Origin: Patiria pectinifera
Lineage: Eukaryota; Echinodermata; Asteroidea; Valvatida; Asterinidae
Length of the DNA: 64,000 nucleotides
Assembly: GCA_029964075.1 (NCBI GenBank)
Contig: CM057149.1
Location: forward strand, 16,816,197 to 16,880,196
Reading direction: 5' to 3'
Part shown: positions 55,984 through 64,000 of the stretch, one piece after another
How the letters are laid out: each line of letters opens with the position of its first letter
Numbering within the stretch: position 1 is the stretch's first letter
Notes under the pieces: generated by a model
Told to the model about the DNA's origin: nothing
The model's database searches: none
What the model saw: the letters and a program-made list of their open reading frames with translations, nothing else
Program-made: the position numbers and the translations under genes

Positions 55984-56369
55984 TTAAGGCCAAAAAAAAA
56001 AAAGTCTCCGGTTTCTGGTATGCGCGCGCGTCGCCGTAGCCATGCGCGTCGGCAAAATGAAAAAGTTTTTTTTCAATACAAGATGATGTTTCAAAACCGC
56101 CAAACTCACTGGTTTGACTGGAATTCTGCTCCTGCACAATTTTAACGTGTTTTTAGAAGGGGTTATGATCGAGAATAAGATTTATGTGGCCTCTCTGGAC
56201 TCCCATATATTTGCACTAAGTTTAGTCGGGCACCATTTGCAGTCATCAGCCGACATTTGAAGCCAAAAAAAAAAAAACAGGTAAAAAAAAAAAAAAAAGC
56301 CGCGTCGCCGCACCACTTTTGGGGCAAGCTCCATACCAGAAACCGGAGACTTTTTTTTTTTTGGCCTAA
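55984..56369. mobile_element. TTAGGCCAAAAA-ended inverted-repeat element, copy 2
   Basis: Left TTAAGGCCAAAAAAAA then GTCTCCGGTTTCTGGTATG; right CATACCAGAAACCGGAGAC, poly-T and GGCCTAA. 386 bp. Interior matches 24,249-24,508 inverted. Two long A runs inside. Non-coding. Confidence 0.8.
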
Positions 56370-57189
56370 CCGGACCATTTTTCCAAGAGTGTGTCTCTGT
56401 AAATGCGGCGCGATGTACGGCTGGCCAGACTGAATGTCGGCGGCGCCAGCGGCCGTGATTAAGCATATTAGTGGAATCACTCACCTCAAAAATATTTTTA
56501 CTTAGGTGAGGCAAGTTTTAATCACTTTTGATGGCCAGTCTTGATAATTTTCGTGGCGCAAATAAAAATAATCCAGGCACAAAATAAACATGATTCCTTG
56601 CTCTATACTAATATTATTATTTATTACGATGCTCTTTTAATCAGCACCCCCCCAAAAATTGGCGAAATAATTTTTCCGACCTACTGATGCTATTTTGAAA
56701 GGCATGTAATCGGAAGCAACAGGATTTTTTCCTCACCATAATTTCTTTATTTGAAACTTACTTGTAAATGTAATCCATACTTTTCTAGTTCAGGAAGCTT
56801 CAACACAGGTTGTGAAATGTTGATTTTTTTTAAGTTAACAATTTTGATTTTTTTCTTTAATTACAACAATAGGGGCCTCAGATCTTCTCACAAAAATGTT
56901 CGGGGCCCTTAAAAAGCGAATGAAATGCACCGATTGAATATCTTGAATGCTTAACGTTTTTGTACAAATATTTTGCGAAAGAACACGCATGAGCATGCAG
57001 AACTGAAATAAAAAAAAAATGCAAAATAAAATTTTTTCCCTACCTACCTATACCTGGATTTTTTTTTTAGGCCGTTACCGTAAACACACCATTTTGTTTG
57101 TTTGGCCTAAATCCTGGGCTCCACCCAGTGTAACGGATACCCGGCCTACTTTATCTCAGACAAGAGCACAGAGGCGCACTACTTAGTAC

Positions 57190-58990
57190 CCCCAAAATGC
57201 ATTATATTGGGCTCGCGGTTCGGTAATGGATCTCAAGAATTTCTCTTGGAATAAAATGTCTCTTTGAGATTAAATAAAAAAATTCAGTCCAATTGAATAT
57301 TACGTGTTTCTTAAATGTTTTTCTGGAATTCAAATACACTGTAAAATATGTTTCTTTGGTTAATATATGACCTTTTGAAACCATTAACAGTCAGAAACAA
57401 AGCTGTTTTGATAATTTTTACATCTAACTTTAAAATCTGCACCCTGTTGAACTCAATATAGGCAGAGTATTAAGAGAATACAAACTCTATTGGTACTTGA
57501 AGCTTACTTGCACCATAATTACGGTTCTTTCTTCACAGCCTAGTTAATGAAAGAAACGATTATTCTCATTTATTATGCCTGCTAGACAGGACAATGGCAA
57601 AATACTACACCACAGTTAAAGGGAAAATACAACATTTGCAAACATCAAAAAATAAAACTACCAAATCATTTTGAAATACCTTGCTGGACTGTTAGTAAAT
57701 GACAGTGTAAAGCATCCTGTAAAATCATGGCACCTGGTATACTGTCATTTTCAAGAAAAGTGGTATTTTTGTATCAATTTCCAACGCTGGTCGGCCGACC
57801 AGCGTTGGAAAAAAACTGGATTTTTTTCTAATACTGGTCCCAATTGGCCATCGCACTTGTTTGCAATCGATTACACACCTATGAACGGGTACAAGCCAGC
57901 TAGACTGGTTCCCTGACCTTACAATTCCCCAATGTATGTAAACTGCTCTGTTTCTTCTTATATGGAGTCAGGGAACCAGACTACAGGAAAATGATTGTTT
58001 TTCTTGGTTTTTATAGCATTTTCGAACCCAAAACCTCAAAAAAGTCAGTGTAATTATATTTGCTATATATTTCCAACCCCCAAATTCCATCCATTTCTGA
58101 AAATTACAGCAAAAGAAAATGATGTACATGTATATTCCCTTTAATAAATGCAATATAATATTACATACTAGACGGCAAATCAGTGAAATACAAAAATAAA
58201 AGAATTTTATGAATGAAACTTTGAAATTAACCCAAACGTGACAAATTGGAACATGATTATACATGCTCGGTACAACATTACAAGAGTTAAATTTAAACCA
58301 CATAATACATACTGAAGGCTTTCAATGTAGCCAAAATGGGGAAAAAGAAGGCTTGAAATAAATCTTGGGTGAAAAAAACAGCCTTAAAGGTACAGACCAT
58401 CATTTGTAATTTGTGCATTTTGTTCGTTTGAAGCAACAAAAGTGCTCAAAGTCTAAAGAAGGGTGCTAAACAACTAACCTGATGAAGTTTCAGCTCAGCT
58501 CGAGCCGTGTATTTTGAAAAAAATAACATTCTAGGATCTCAATTTCAAATCAAAAGTTGCTGAATCACGTTTTGAATTGGGACTAAATTCAGTGTCCTGA
58601 ATTCAACATGATAGCTTGCCAGAAGGAATAATTTCACAGGGAGTTTATTTCCCTTTCTATCTTTCAACCAAGTATTTTTTTCAACACTTATTACGCCAGT
58701 TACTTTTTGGACAGCTGCAAATGATGGACTGTAGCTTTAAAACTTGTCTTGACTTGAGCTTGATAGAAACATACTCAGATCAGTGGTTTGAATTTGGTCT
58801 TATTATCAGGGTAAACTTTGGATCTTCGTTTTCTGAAGAGGATTCCAGCAGGTTTTAGACATTACGAAATCTCCTTTTTTCATCAAACTTTTTAAGAGAG
58901 GTGGGGGCACGAGGGATCGGGGGGGGGGGGGGCATGCAGGCAGTAGAGAGAGACCCATGCCTCCCACACAACCAACTTATGTTAAGAGAA
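57190..58990. repeat. Duplication unit C, proximal part
   Basis: Matches unit B from GGCTCG.GGTTCGGTAATGG (44,170 / 57,210) through 45,240 (58,730 side), then unit A sequence near 26,990-27,130 (CATGCAGGCAGTA..GACCCATGCC). Contains the TTAA MITE and the empty hAT site at 58,957. No gene recognised. Confidence 0.8.
57620..58140. mobile_element. TTAA-flanked MITE, copy 2 (521 bp)
   Basis: Left TTAA (57,616-57,619) then AGGGAAAATACAAC; right TGTATATTCCCT then TTAA (58,141-58,144). The unit B paralogue reads CACAGTTAATAA with one TTAA, the clean empty site. Contains the palindrome CGCTGGTCGGCCGACCAGCG. Confidence 0.9.
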
Positions 58991-59212
58991 ATATCACATT
59001 ATCGTAATATTACATTGTATCTATAGGAAACACTATGGAATTAAAAAATATGGAGTGTTAGTCAATCTTACACAGAGATTATTGTAGAATCAATCAACCT
59101 TGTTCAACATTCCCTGTAAACAAATTTCTTTGGATGCACAAAATATTTGGTATTTTTGCATTGCTCTAGCCTACAAGTCACTGTGAAACTCGTGCAGTAT
59201 AAACTGAGTTGA

Positions 59213-60010
59213 TCATTTGAATATACTGTAGAGTATAGGCAATGTCAGGGCAAAGGCTCCATAGATAAAGACCACAGTGGACAGTGTGCTCATTTTCATC
59301 TCCCATTCCAGTTTCTGCTCAGCATTGTTCACCAGCTCTTCTAACGTGGTCATGTCTCCGGCCCCGACGGCCGCAAACCTTCGCACCCCTTCGATCTCCT
59401 TCAAGAGCAACCCTTCCTGGTGCTTCAGGATCCTGGTTAAGCTCTTCTCCTGGGAGTCCAACCCCTCTTGCTGCTGCTTGGAGAGTCTTTCCAGAGCAAC
59501 TGTCAGCTCCTCTGGACTCGACTTTGCACCGCTGCTGTCGATGGTGGTCCGGATGTCCGTCACGAGACCCTGGAGGTCCCTGAGCTGGCCGTTCTGACCG
59601 ATGTCCTTCTGAAGGTCCCCGACCATGGTCCTGAGCTCCCGCATTCGCTTCTGGTTGATGACCGTGGACCCCAGCAGGCCGATGATCGTCCCCACGACAG
59701 ACCCAATGATCCCCCAATATTTGGTCCTCTCCTCTTGTGATCGCTGCCTCTCGTGGCTCTCTCTGACAGCCGCCGACAAGTTCGCAAACGTGTTTCTCTC
59801 CATGTCCTCCAACAAGTCGTGTTCCTCCTCCATCTTCCTCTCCTTCTGGATGGCCAGGTGCTCCTCTGTCGCATATTCTAAGAATTTGGTGTCATCTCGG
59901 GCTGTTCGGTCCAGCTTGGCGCGTATTGCTCTCAGCTCAGCTTTATGATTGTGTAACTTGTGGGCGGATTTCTTGACTGTTTCACGGACTTCCATAAATT
60001 GCTGTTCAAT
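59213..60010 (-). CDS. CCDC51: MITOK copy C, exon 2
   Basis: Minus-strand acceptor CCTTTAG before 60,010; begins ATTGAACAGCAATTT, so Val at the junction in A and B is Ile here. Open to 59,213. Confidence 0.89.
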   Translation of the reverse strand: MEQQFMEVRETVKKSAHKLHNHKAELRAIRAKLDRTARDDTKFLEYATEEHLAIQKERKMEEEHDLLEDMERNTFANLSAAVRESHERQRSQEERTKYWGIIGSVVGTIIGLLGSTVINQKRMRELRTMVGDLQKDIGQNGQLRDLQGLVTDIRTTIDSSGAKSSPEELTVALERLSKQQQEGLDSQEKSLTRILKHQEGLLLKEIEGVRRFAAVGAGDMTTLEELVNNAEQKLEWEMKMSTLSTVVFIYGAFALTLPILYSIFK

Positions 60011-60805
60011 CTAAAGGTATATGTAGAAAGAAAACTGCAAATTATTCACATCACTTGGCATGGCTTCTTATTGATAAAGGAAAAAAAAGTTCATCTTTTA
60101 TGTCTTTTGTCGAACATCCCCCCTCCCCACTTATAAAAAAGTTTTGTTAGGAAAAAATGTTGCGTCCTGACGCCAATCATCTCAATAAAGGTCAGTCATT
60201 GCAAAAATGTTGAAAACACATGAATCTGGGACTGAGAAATACTTAAAAATTGTCTTGACTCTCCACTGACTTTGTTCACAACTGCTGAAGTGGTGTCTGG
60301 ATGCTACATTCTTACCTTTCTTTACCCCCCCCCCAAAAAAAAAATTAGTAAAAATCCACCCAAATTGTTACATTGCACAATTATTGTACGTTTAGCTAAA
60401 TAAGTGCAATACATGATTCAAATTTCAGCCCTATTTGTAAGTGTTAAGTTTTGTTCAATTTATGTATAATTAAAAAAGTAATTTAATATTAATTAAATTA
60501 TGTGATGATATTGATAGTACAAACAATCAAATAAAATCAGTGACCTGTGTCACTCTTCTCTGTGCCTGCTTGACATCTCCGATGCCCACCACATCCTCGT
60601 AAGACTGCAGCAAAGATACCACTCTTCCGTCACTCCGTAGCCTTTTCAGCAGACCGGTCGGTGCACCCTCACCGGGCGGTGCTGCACCACCGGCCGGCCT
60701 CCCCGGCCCACTGACCGAGTTCCCCGCTGCGCCCGACGAACTCGTCGACACCGTTCGCAGTGCTCGAAACACGGTCAGCTTTTGAAAGTCGAACTGCCTC
60801 GCCAT
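59213..60805 (-). CDS. CCDC51: CCDC51/MITOK-like mitochondrial K+ channel protein, copy C
   Basis: Exons 60,545-60,805 and 59,213-60,010 join to 352 residues. Order: import-type N-terminus, Gly/Pro-rich linker, LLQSYEDVVGIGDVKQAQRRV, coiled coil with NLSAAVRESHERQR, helix 1 IGSVVGTIIGLLGSTVIN (~185-205; human CCDC51 has a very similar Gly-patterned helix ending in a Ser-Thr-x-x-Asn), one QLRDLQGLVTDIRTTIDSS unit, a long helix, and C-terminal helix ALTLPILYSIF (~331-350). Single repeat unit, unduplicated helix 1, and the retained RRFAAVGAGD block make this the most family-like copy. The intron is only 534 bp (donor GTCACT, acceptor TAG). Likely the ancestral arrangement, by inference. Confidence 0.89.
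60011..60544 (-). other. MITOK copy C intron (534 bp)
   Basis: Both ends are similar to the A and B introns (AAATAAGTGCAATACATGAT; CAAATAAAATCAGT). About 3.6 kb present in A and B is absent. C-rich tract at 60,115-60,135 and 60,325-60,345. Confidence 0.7.
60545..60805 (-). CDS. CCDC51: MITOK copy C, exon 1
   Basis: 87 codons; two fewer than A and B in the Gly/Ala/Pro linker (GRPAGGAAPPGEGAPTG). Starts MARQFDFQKLTVFRALRTVS. The upstream ~160 bp is conserved with A and B. Confidence 0.88.
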
Positions 60806-61039
60806 GCTAATGATACCACTGAATGCTTAGAGATTGAAAGGCTTAAAAATGACAAATTTTACATTTTATTTTCGAGGTTTTTAGGGAATACCACACCTTT
60901 CTGACAGGTTGTGTTATGTTATGCAGTCTGTGTAACAATACGTGGGGTCAGAGGTCATTAAAAAACCAGTGTGCATAATCAAAATATATTTCTACGTAAC
61001 AAAGCATTTAATTGGTTGATATTGGACAGGTTGGAAAGA

Positions 61040-61112
61040 ATGACCAATCGAGTCACCGTTAAGATTGCACAAAGTGTACACATGGGACGTCGGAATATTC
61101 ATGACATTTTCG
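61040..61112 (+). CDS. Candidate divergent first exon, head-to-head with MITOK copy C
   Basis: The ATG at 61,040 opens 24 basic codons (MTNRVTVKIAQSVHMGRRNI and on to HDIF) followed by a good donor, GTAAGC at 61,113. It starts 235 bp from the MITOK C start on the other strand, so the two could share a bidirectional promoter. Composition fits a mitochondrial import signal. No downstream exon was found and no family recognised. Confidence 0.35.
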
Positions 61113-61302
61113 GTAAGCGAAAAGCCGGCTGCTACTTGTTACTGTTAGTGCTTGTCCTGGGAAATTGGCGGCGCATTTTCTTCAAATGTTTTGCCTGTAA
61201 ATCTCTGCAGGAAAGAAAGTGTTGAGCAGCACATGGACCGCAGCTAGCTGGAAAGAGTAAGGCTGATTTTGCTTATATCATAGAGCAAGTATGCTTATAT
61301 AC

Positions 61303-62362
61303 GGAAATGGGTCAACTCGTACCCGAGTTAACTCGTACCCGAGTCAACTCGTACCCCAAAATTGACACCCCAGTCAAGTCGTACCCGAGTTAGGTCGTAC
61401 CCGAGTCAAGTCGTACCCCAGTCAACTCGTACCCGAGTCAAGTCGTACCCAAGTTGACTCATTATAAATTAAATAACGATATCAGTGTGACTCTTTTAAG
61501 TTTCCTGTAATATATTTTCTCTTCAGATTTGTACTCGCAGGGCCCCCAATCTTCCCAAAGAGATTTGTGCCATGTGCAGTTATTATTCAATAAATGATGC
61601 CAAAAATGGAGTGAGTGAACGTTGAAAAATATTACTTTTATATTACAAAATTCATTTTTTAATAGCGACTTTCTTTTAAAAAAAAAAAAAAATACTAAAT
61701 TCGTAAAAAGAAAACTATGCCCTTAAAACACGTTCGACCGAACAAAAAAAGACGTAGATGTTCGCACAGTCACTCCGCAATCTCAGTGATCCAGGGTCTC
61801 TGAAAAAAAGGAAGGAATAACATCATTACTAAGAGAAAATACTACACAAATTTTAAAATAACACATCTGATGATCTGGATGAAAAGTGAAATTTACCGTT
61901 TATCAGCGAGGGCTCCGTCGACTCGCGAGCACCACACTGATGCCGTTTTGAAAATGTTCTCCGCGCGGTACCCGTCGCGATGAAGCCCTTGCCGATGATG
62001 GTACATTTTCCCTTTTCATCCAGCTTGTGAGCAACATTTGATACCACCGCCTTCAACTAATCCTTGAATTTTATATGTACTTCTGGCGGCGTAAGTACTA
62101 TTTCTCAGTCACCGTTTTTGAAGGTAAAATCGGGAGTTTTTGTTAACTATCCATCCGTACTTACAAACTAAAAAAGGAGGGGAGTACGAGTTGACCTGGA
62201 TGCGAGTTGACCCGGGTACGAGTTGACTCGGGTACGAGTTAACCTGGGTACGAGTTAACTTGGGTACGAGTTAACTTGGGTATGAGTTGACTCGGGTACG
62301 AGTTGACCCGAGTACGAGTTGACTCAGGTACGAGTTAACTCGGGTACGAGTTGACCCAAAAT
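61303..62362. mobile_element. 1,060-bp element with satellite-like inverted ends and 9-bp target duplication
   Basis: Flanked by exact CTTATATAC copies (61,294-61,302; 62,363-62,371). The left end is ~9 units of GTCAACTCGTACCCGA; the right end carries ~11 inverted units (GGGTACGAGTTGACTC). The centre (~61,460-62,180) is unique and contains a spliced gene fragment. A 9-bp duplication points to MuDR-like mobilisation; no transposase. Confidence 0.9.
61785..62056 (-). pseudogene. Captured gene fragment with intron inside the element
   Basis: Minus strand: a frame from ~62,056 (codon TTG, so an upstream exon or acceptor ATTAG is likely) through AHKLDEKGKCTIIGKGF, TARRTFSKRHQCGARES and EPSLI to a GTAAAT donor at ~61,900; then an intron with pyrimidine-rich acceptor TTTTTTTCAG at ~61,815 and a short last exon that ends the frame (ETLDH, stop). 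Family not recognised. Looks like host DNA carried by the transposon. Confidence 0.4.
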
Positions 62363-62437
62363 CTTATATACAACGCCACGTTCACGGGTCTAATTTTCAG
62401 GTTAATTGGAGGAAGGAAAATGAACATGAATGTTTGT

Positions 62438-62660
62438 GTGACATGTGACTGAGTGAGGTTCCTTTTTTATAGCTCGATGTGAAAACGAAGTGTTTATGTT
62501 GCCATGAACCGGTCTCACATTTTTTTCTGTTCTTAAAATTTTTTTTATAAGCTGACAGATTGTGTAGCGCCCTCATGCCTACACCTTATAGATATTAAAT
62601 TGCGGCGAACGTGTAGTGTAGTGCATGCCCCGTTCCTATTTTAGAGAACAAAATCCACTC
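62438..62660. repeat. Direct repeat, left copy (~215 bp)
   Basis: Shared with 63,238-63,447: TCGATGTGAAAACGAAGTGT, CTCATGCCTACACCTTATA, TTAAATTGCGGCGAA and GTAGTGTAGTGCATGCCCCG in the same order. Start of the block also resembles 54,845-54,875. Confidence 0.88.
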
Positions 62661-62670
62661 TTAATTTATT

Positions 62671-63230
62671 GGCAGTGGATATTTTGCCAGAGACGGCAAA
62701 CCTTCAGTAAACATTAGTTTGCCGGATATGCACTGAACATGCGCAGTTACTGTTTTTTGGTACTTAAACATTTTCCGGTGACAAATTTTAGTCTGGCTCC
62801 ATGCCAATATTATCGTTGTATTTTTGTATTAACAAGATGGGAATCAGACCATTTTATAATTTCGGACTTTATTTCCCTGTAAAAAAAATCCTCCAGAGCC
62901 ACAAATCTGAAAAAGAAAAAGTAATACTCTGCAATAAAATGTTTGAGACATATTAAAATAATAAAAGAAGAATATTCTTATTTATTTGGGGATTGGAAAA
63001 AAAACCCTTAAAATTGTGGCGGAGACAGGATTTGAACTCGGGACATCCCACTCACTAGAGCTATTGCTTAACCACTGCACCGACTGTGCTACACAACTTC
63101 GGTGGGAATTCAATACATGTTATAATTCAGCCCTATCTTAAAGAGTACAGCGCCCTCTGTTGATATGGATTGCCGCCGGAAAACCTTTAGTAAACGTTAG
63201 TTTGCCGTCATTACCTCCGGGAAAATATCC
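62671..63230. mobile_element. Inverted-repeat element between the direct repeats
   Basis: GGCAGTGGATATTTTGCC and GACGGCAAACCTTCAGTAAAC at the left pair with GGAAAATATCCACTATC and GTTTGCCGTC at the right. No clear target duplication. Contains a tRNA-like segment. Confidence 0.65.
63011..63092 (-). repeat. tRNA-like (SINE-type) segment
   Basis: Minus strand: A-box-like GTGCAGTGGTTAAGCAATA, then B-box CCGAGTTCAAATCC 30-odd bases on. Acceptor arms do not pair, so it is tRNA-derived, not a tRNA gene. Confidence 0.5.
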
Positions 63231-63237
63231 ACTATCT

Positions 63238-63447
63238 ATTTTTTTATATCTCGATGTGAAAACGAAGTGTTTATTTTGCCATGAACCTGTGAACCGGTCT
63301 CACATTTTTTTCTGTTCTTAAGCCGACAGATTGTATAGCGCCCTCATGCCTACACCTTATACTGGATATTAAATTGCGGCGAATGTGTAGTGTAGTGCAT
63401 GCCCCGTTCCTATTTTAGAGAACAAAATCCACTTTTAATTTATTTGA
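63238..63447. repeat. Direct repeat, right copy
   Basis: See 62,438-62,660. Differs by small indels (for example CTGTGAACCGG for CCGG). Downstream sequence (TTATTTGACTTTGG) has no MITE at the point where one follows the left copy. Confidence 0.88.
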
Positions 63448-64000
63448 CTTTGGTTTACCAAAAAAAAGTACCAAACTGTTGGCGACAGTTAACATAGGGC
63501 AGACAGGTGGAGGATTCCTCCTTGGTCATAGATAGAGGGCAGGTACTTCTGGAATCAGAAGGCTGCTCGTCAGCTAGCCCCAAAATGTGGCCTATTTACT
63601 GGACTGCCTCCGTAAACATAGGCCACACACCGACCATGTACAAAAACGGGAAAAATTCTGCTAACCGGACACCACTTTTTTCAATTAATTTTCTAGCGCC
63701 AAAAGTTACCTCTTTTATGGTTATTCCCTTTACTTTCCCTCCTCTACTCTCACCCTGTCCTTTTCTTAATTTCTATTTATCAATCAGTCGCTCACTTCCT
63801 CGAGATTCGAACCTCGGACGCTTGCTTTATACACGATTCTCTTAACCGCTAGGCCGCGCACGATCGCTGTTGCAATGATCAATCTTTGGACGTATTTGAA
63901 GTAGCCATTGAAATAAACTAAATATTCATGAGAAAATAAATATTCATAATGACGTATTGCACTATTATTGGCCGGCTCATGCGACGTCTCATGCGACGTC
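63448..64000. other. Terminal stretch; no gene recognised
   Basis: Apart from the tRNA-like block, nothing is recognised. The end (CATGCGACGTCTCATGCGACGTC) is a two-copy short repeat cut by the window edge. Confidence 0.5.
63783..63868 (-). repeat. tRNA-like (SINE-type) segment
   Basis: Minus strand: A-box GCGGCCTAGCGGTTAAGAG and B-box CGAGGTTCGAATCTCG with a paired T-arm, 45 bases apart. The acceptor stem does not close and no anticodon arm forms cleanly, so a SINE or tRNA pseudogene is more likely than a working tRNA. Confidence 0.5.

Noticed and set aside
61312..62350. GTCAACTCGTACCCGA arrays as CRISPR or telomere-like repeats
   Set aside because: Contiguous satellite units without spacers, and they form the inverted ends of an element with a 9-bp target duplication.
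62438..63447. LTR retrotransposon with 215-bp LTRs
   Set aside because: Repeats lack TG...CA ends and 5-bp duplications, and no primer-binding site or retroelement protein lies between.
63783..63868. Functional tRNA gene
   Set aside because: Good A and B boxes but no closing acceptor stem or clean anticodon arm; a SINE or pseudogene is more likely.

Overview
The window is animal nuclear DNA, not bacterial or viral: its genes are split by GT-AG introns, coding density is low, and interspersed repeats are dense. The presence of both 5-aminolevulinate synthase and a CCDC51/MITOK-type mitochondrial channel gene, together with DIRS, CR1/L2-like, hAT-, mariner- and TTAA-type elements and many ACATGT/ACCGGT clusters, fits a marine invertebrate deuterostome. 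An echinoderm, perhaps a sea star, is my best guess, but this rests on general resemblance and I cannot name a species.

Left part (1-21,910, + strand): one complete-looking gene for mitochondrial 5-aminolevulinate synthase (ALAS), ten coding exons, 610 residues, with three Cys-Pro heme regulatory motifs, the PLP-binding lysine, and a likely poly(A) signal just after the stop. Its introns are full of small transposons and palindromes. The notable one is intron 4: the 3' end of exon 4 with its splice donor has been copied about nine more times in tandem, and four copies still look like 51-nt, frame-preserving mini-exons.

Middle (21,911-26,600): no recognisable gene, only AT-rich sequence and repeats.

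Right part (26,600-61,225, - strand genes): three tandem paralogues (A, B, C) of CCDC51/MITOK, the pore protein of the mitochondrial ATP-sensitive K+ channel. Each has two coding exons. A (432 aa) carries a five-fold 15-19-residue internal repeat and a duplicated stretch in its first membrane helix. B (320 aa) has lost both that repeat and an 18-residue segment. C (352 aa) looks closest to the family pattern. A and B share a ~4.2-kb intron while C's is ~0.5 kb, so C probably split off first.

The three duplication units act as each other's 'empty site' controls. Against them one can read exact insertion boundaries for a hAT-like element (with a CR1/L2-like LINE nested in it), a DIRS-like tyrosine-recombinase retrotransposon (with a solo LTR nested in it), a TTAA-type MITE, and a MITE with a 9-bp target duplication. 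One perfect palindrome in A is a folded-back copy of sequence that is single in B.

Far right (61,226-64,000): a 1,060-bp transposon with satellite-like inverted ends, carrying a spliced gene fragment; a direct repeat flanking another MITE; and tRNA-like SINE-type sequences. No rRNA gene, CRISPR array or intact tRNA gene was seen.
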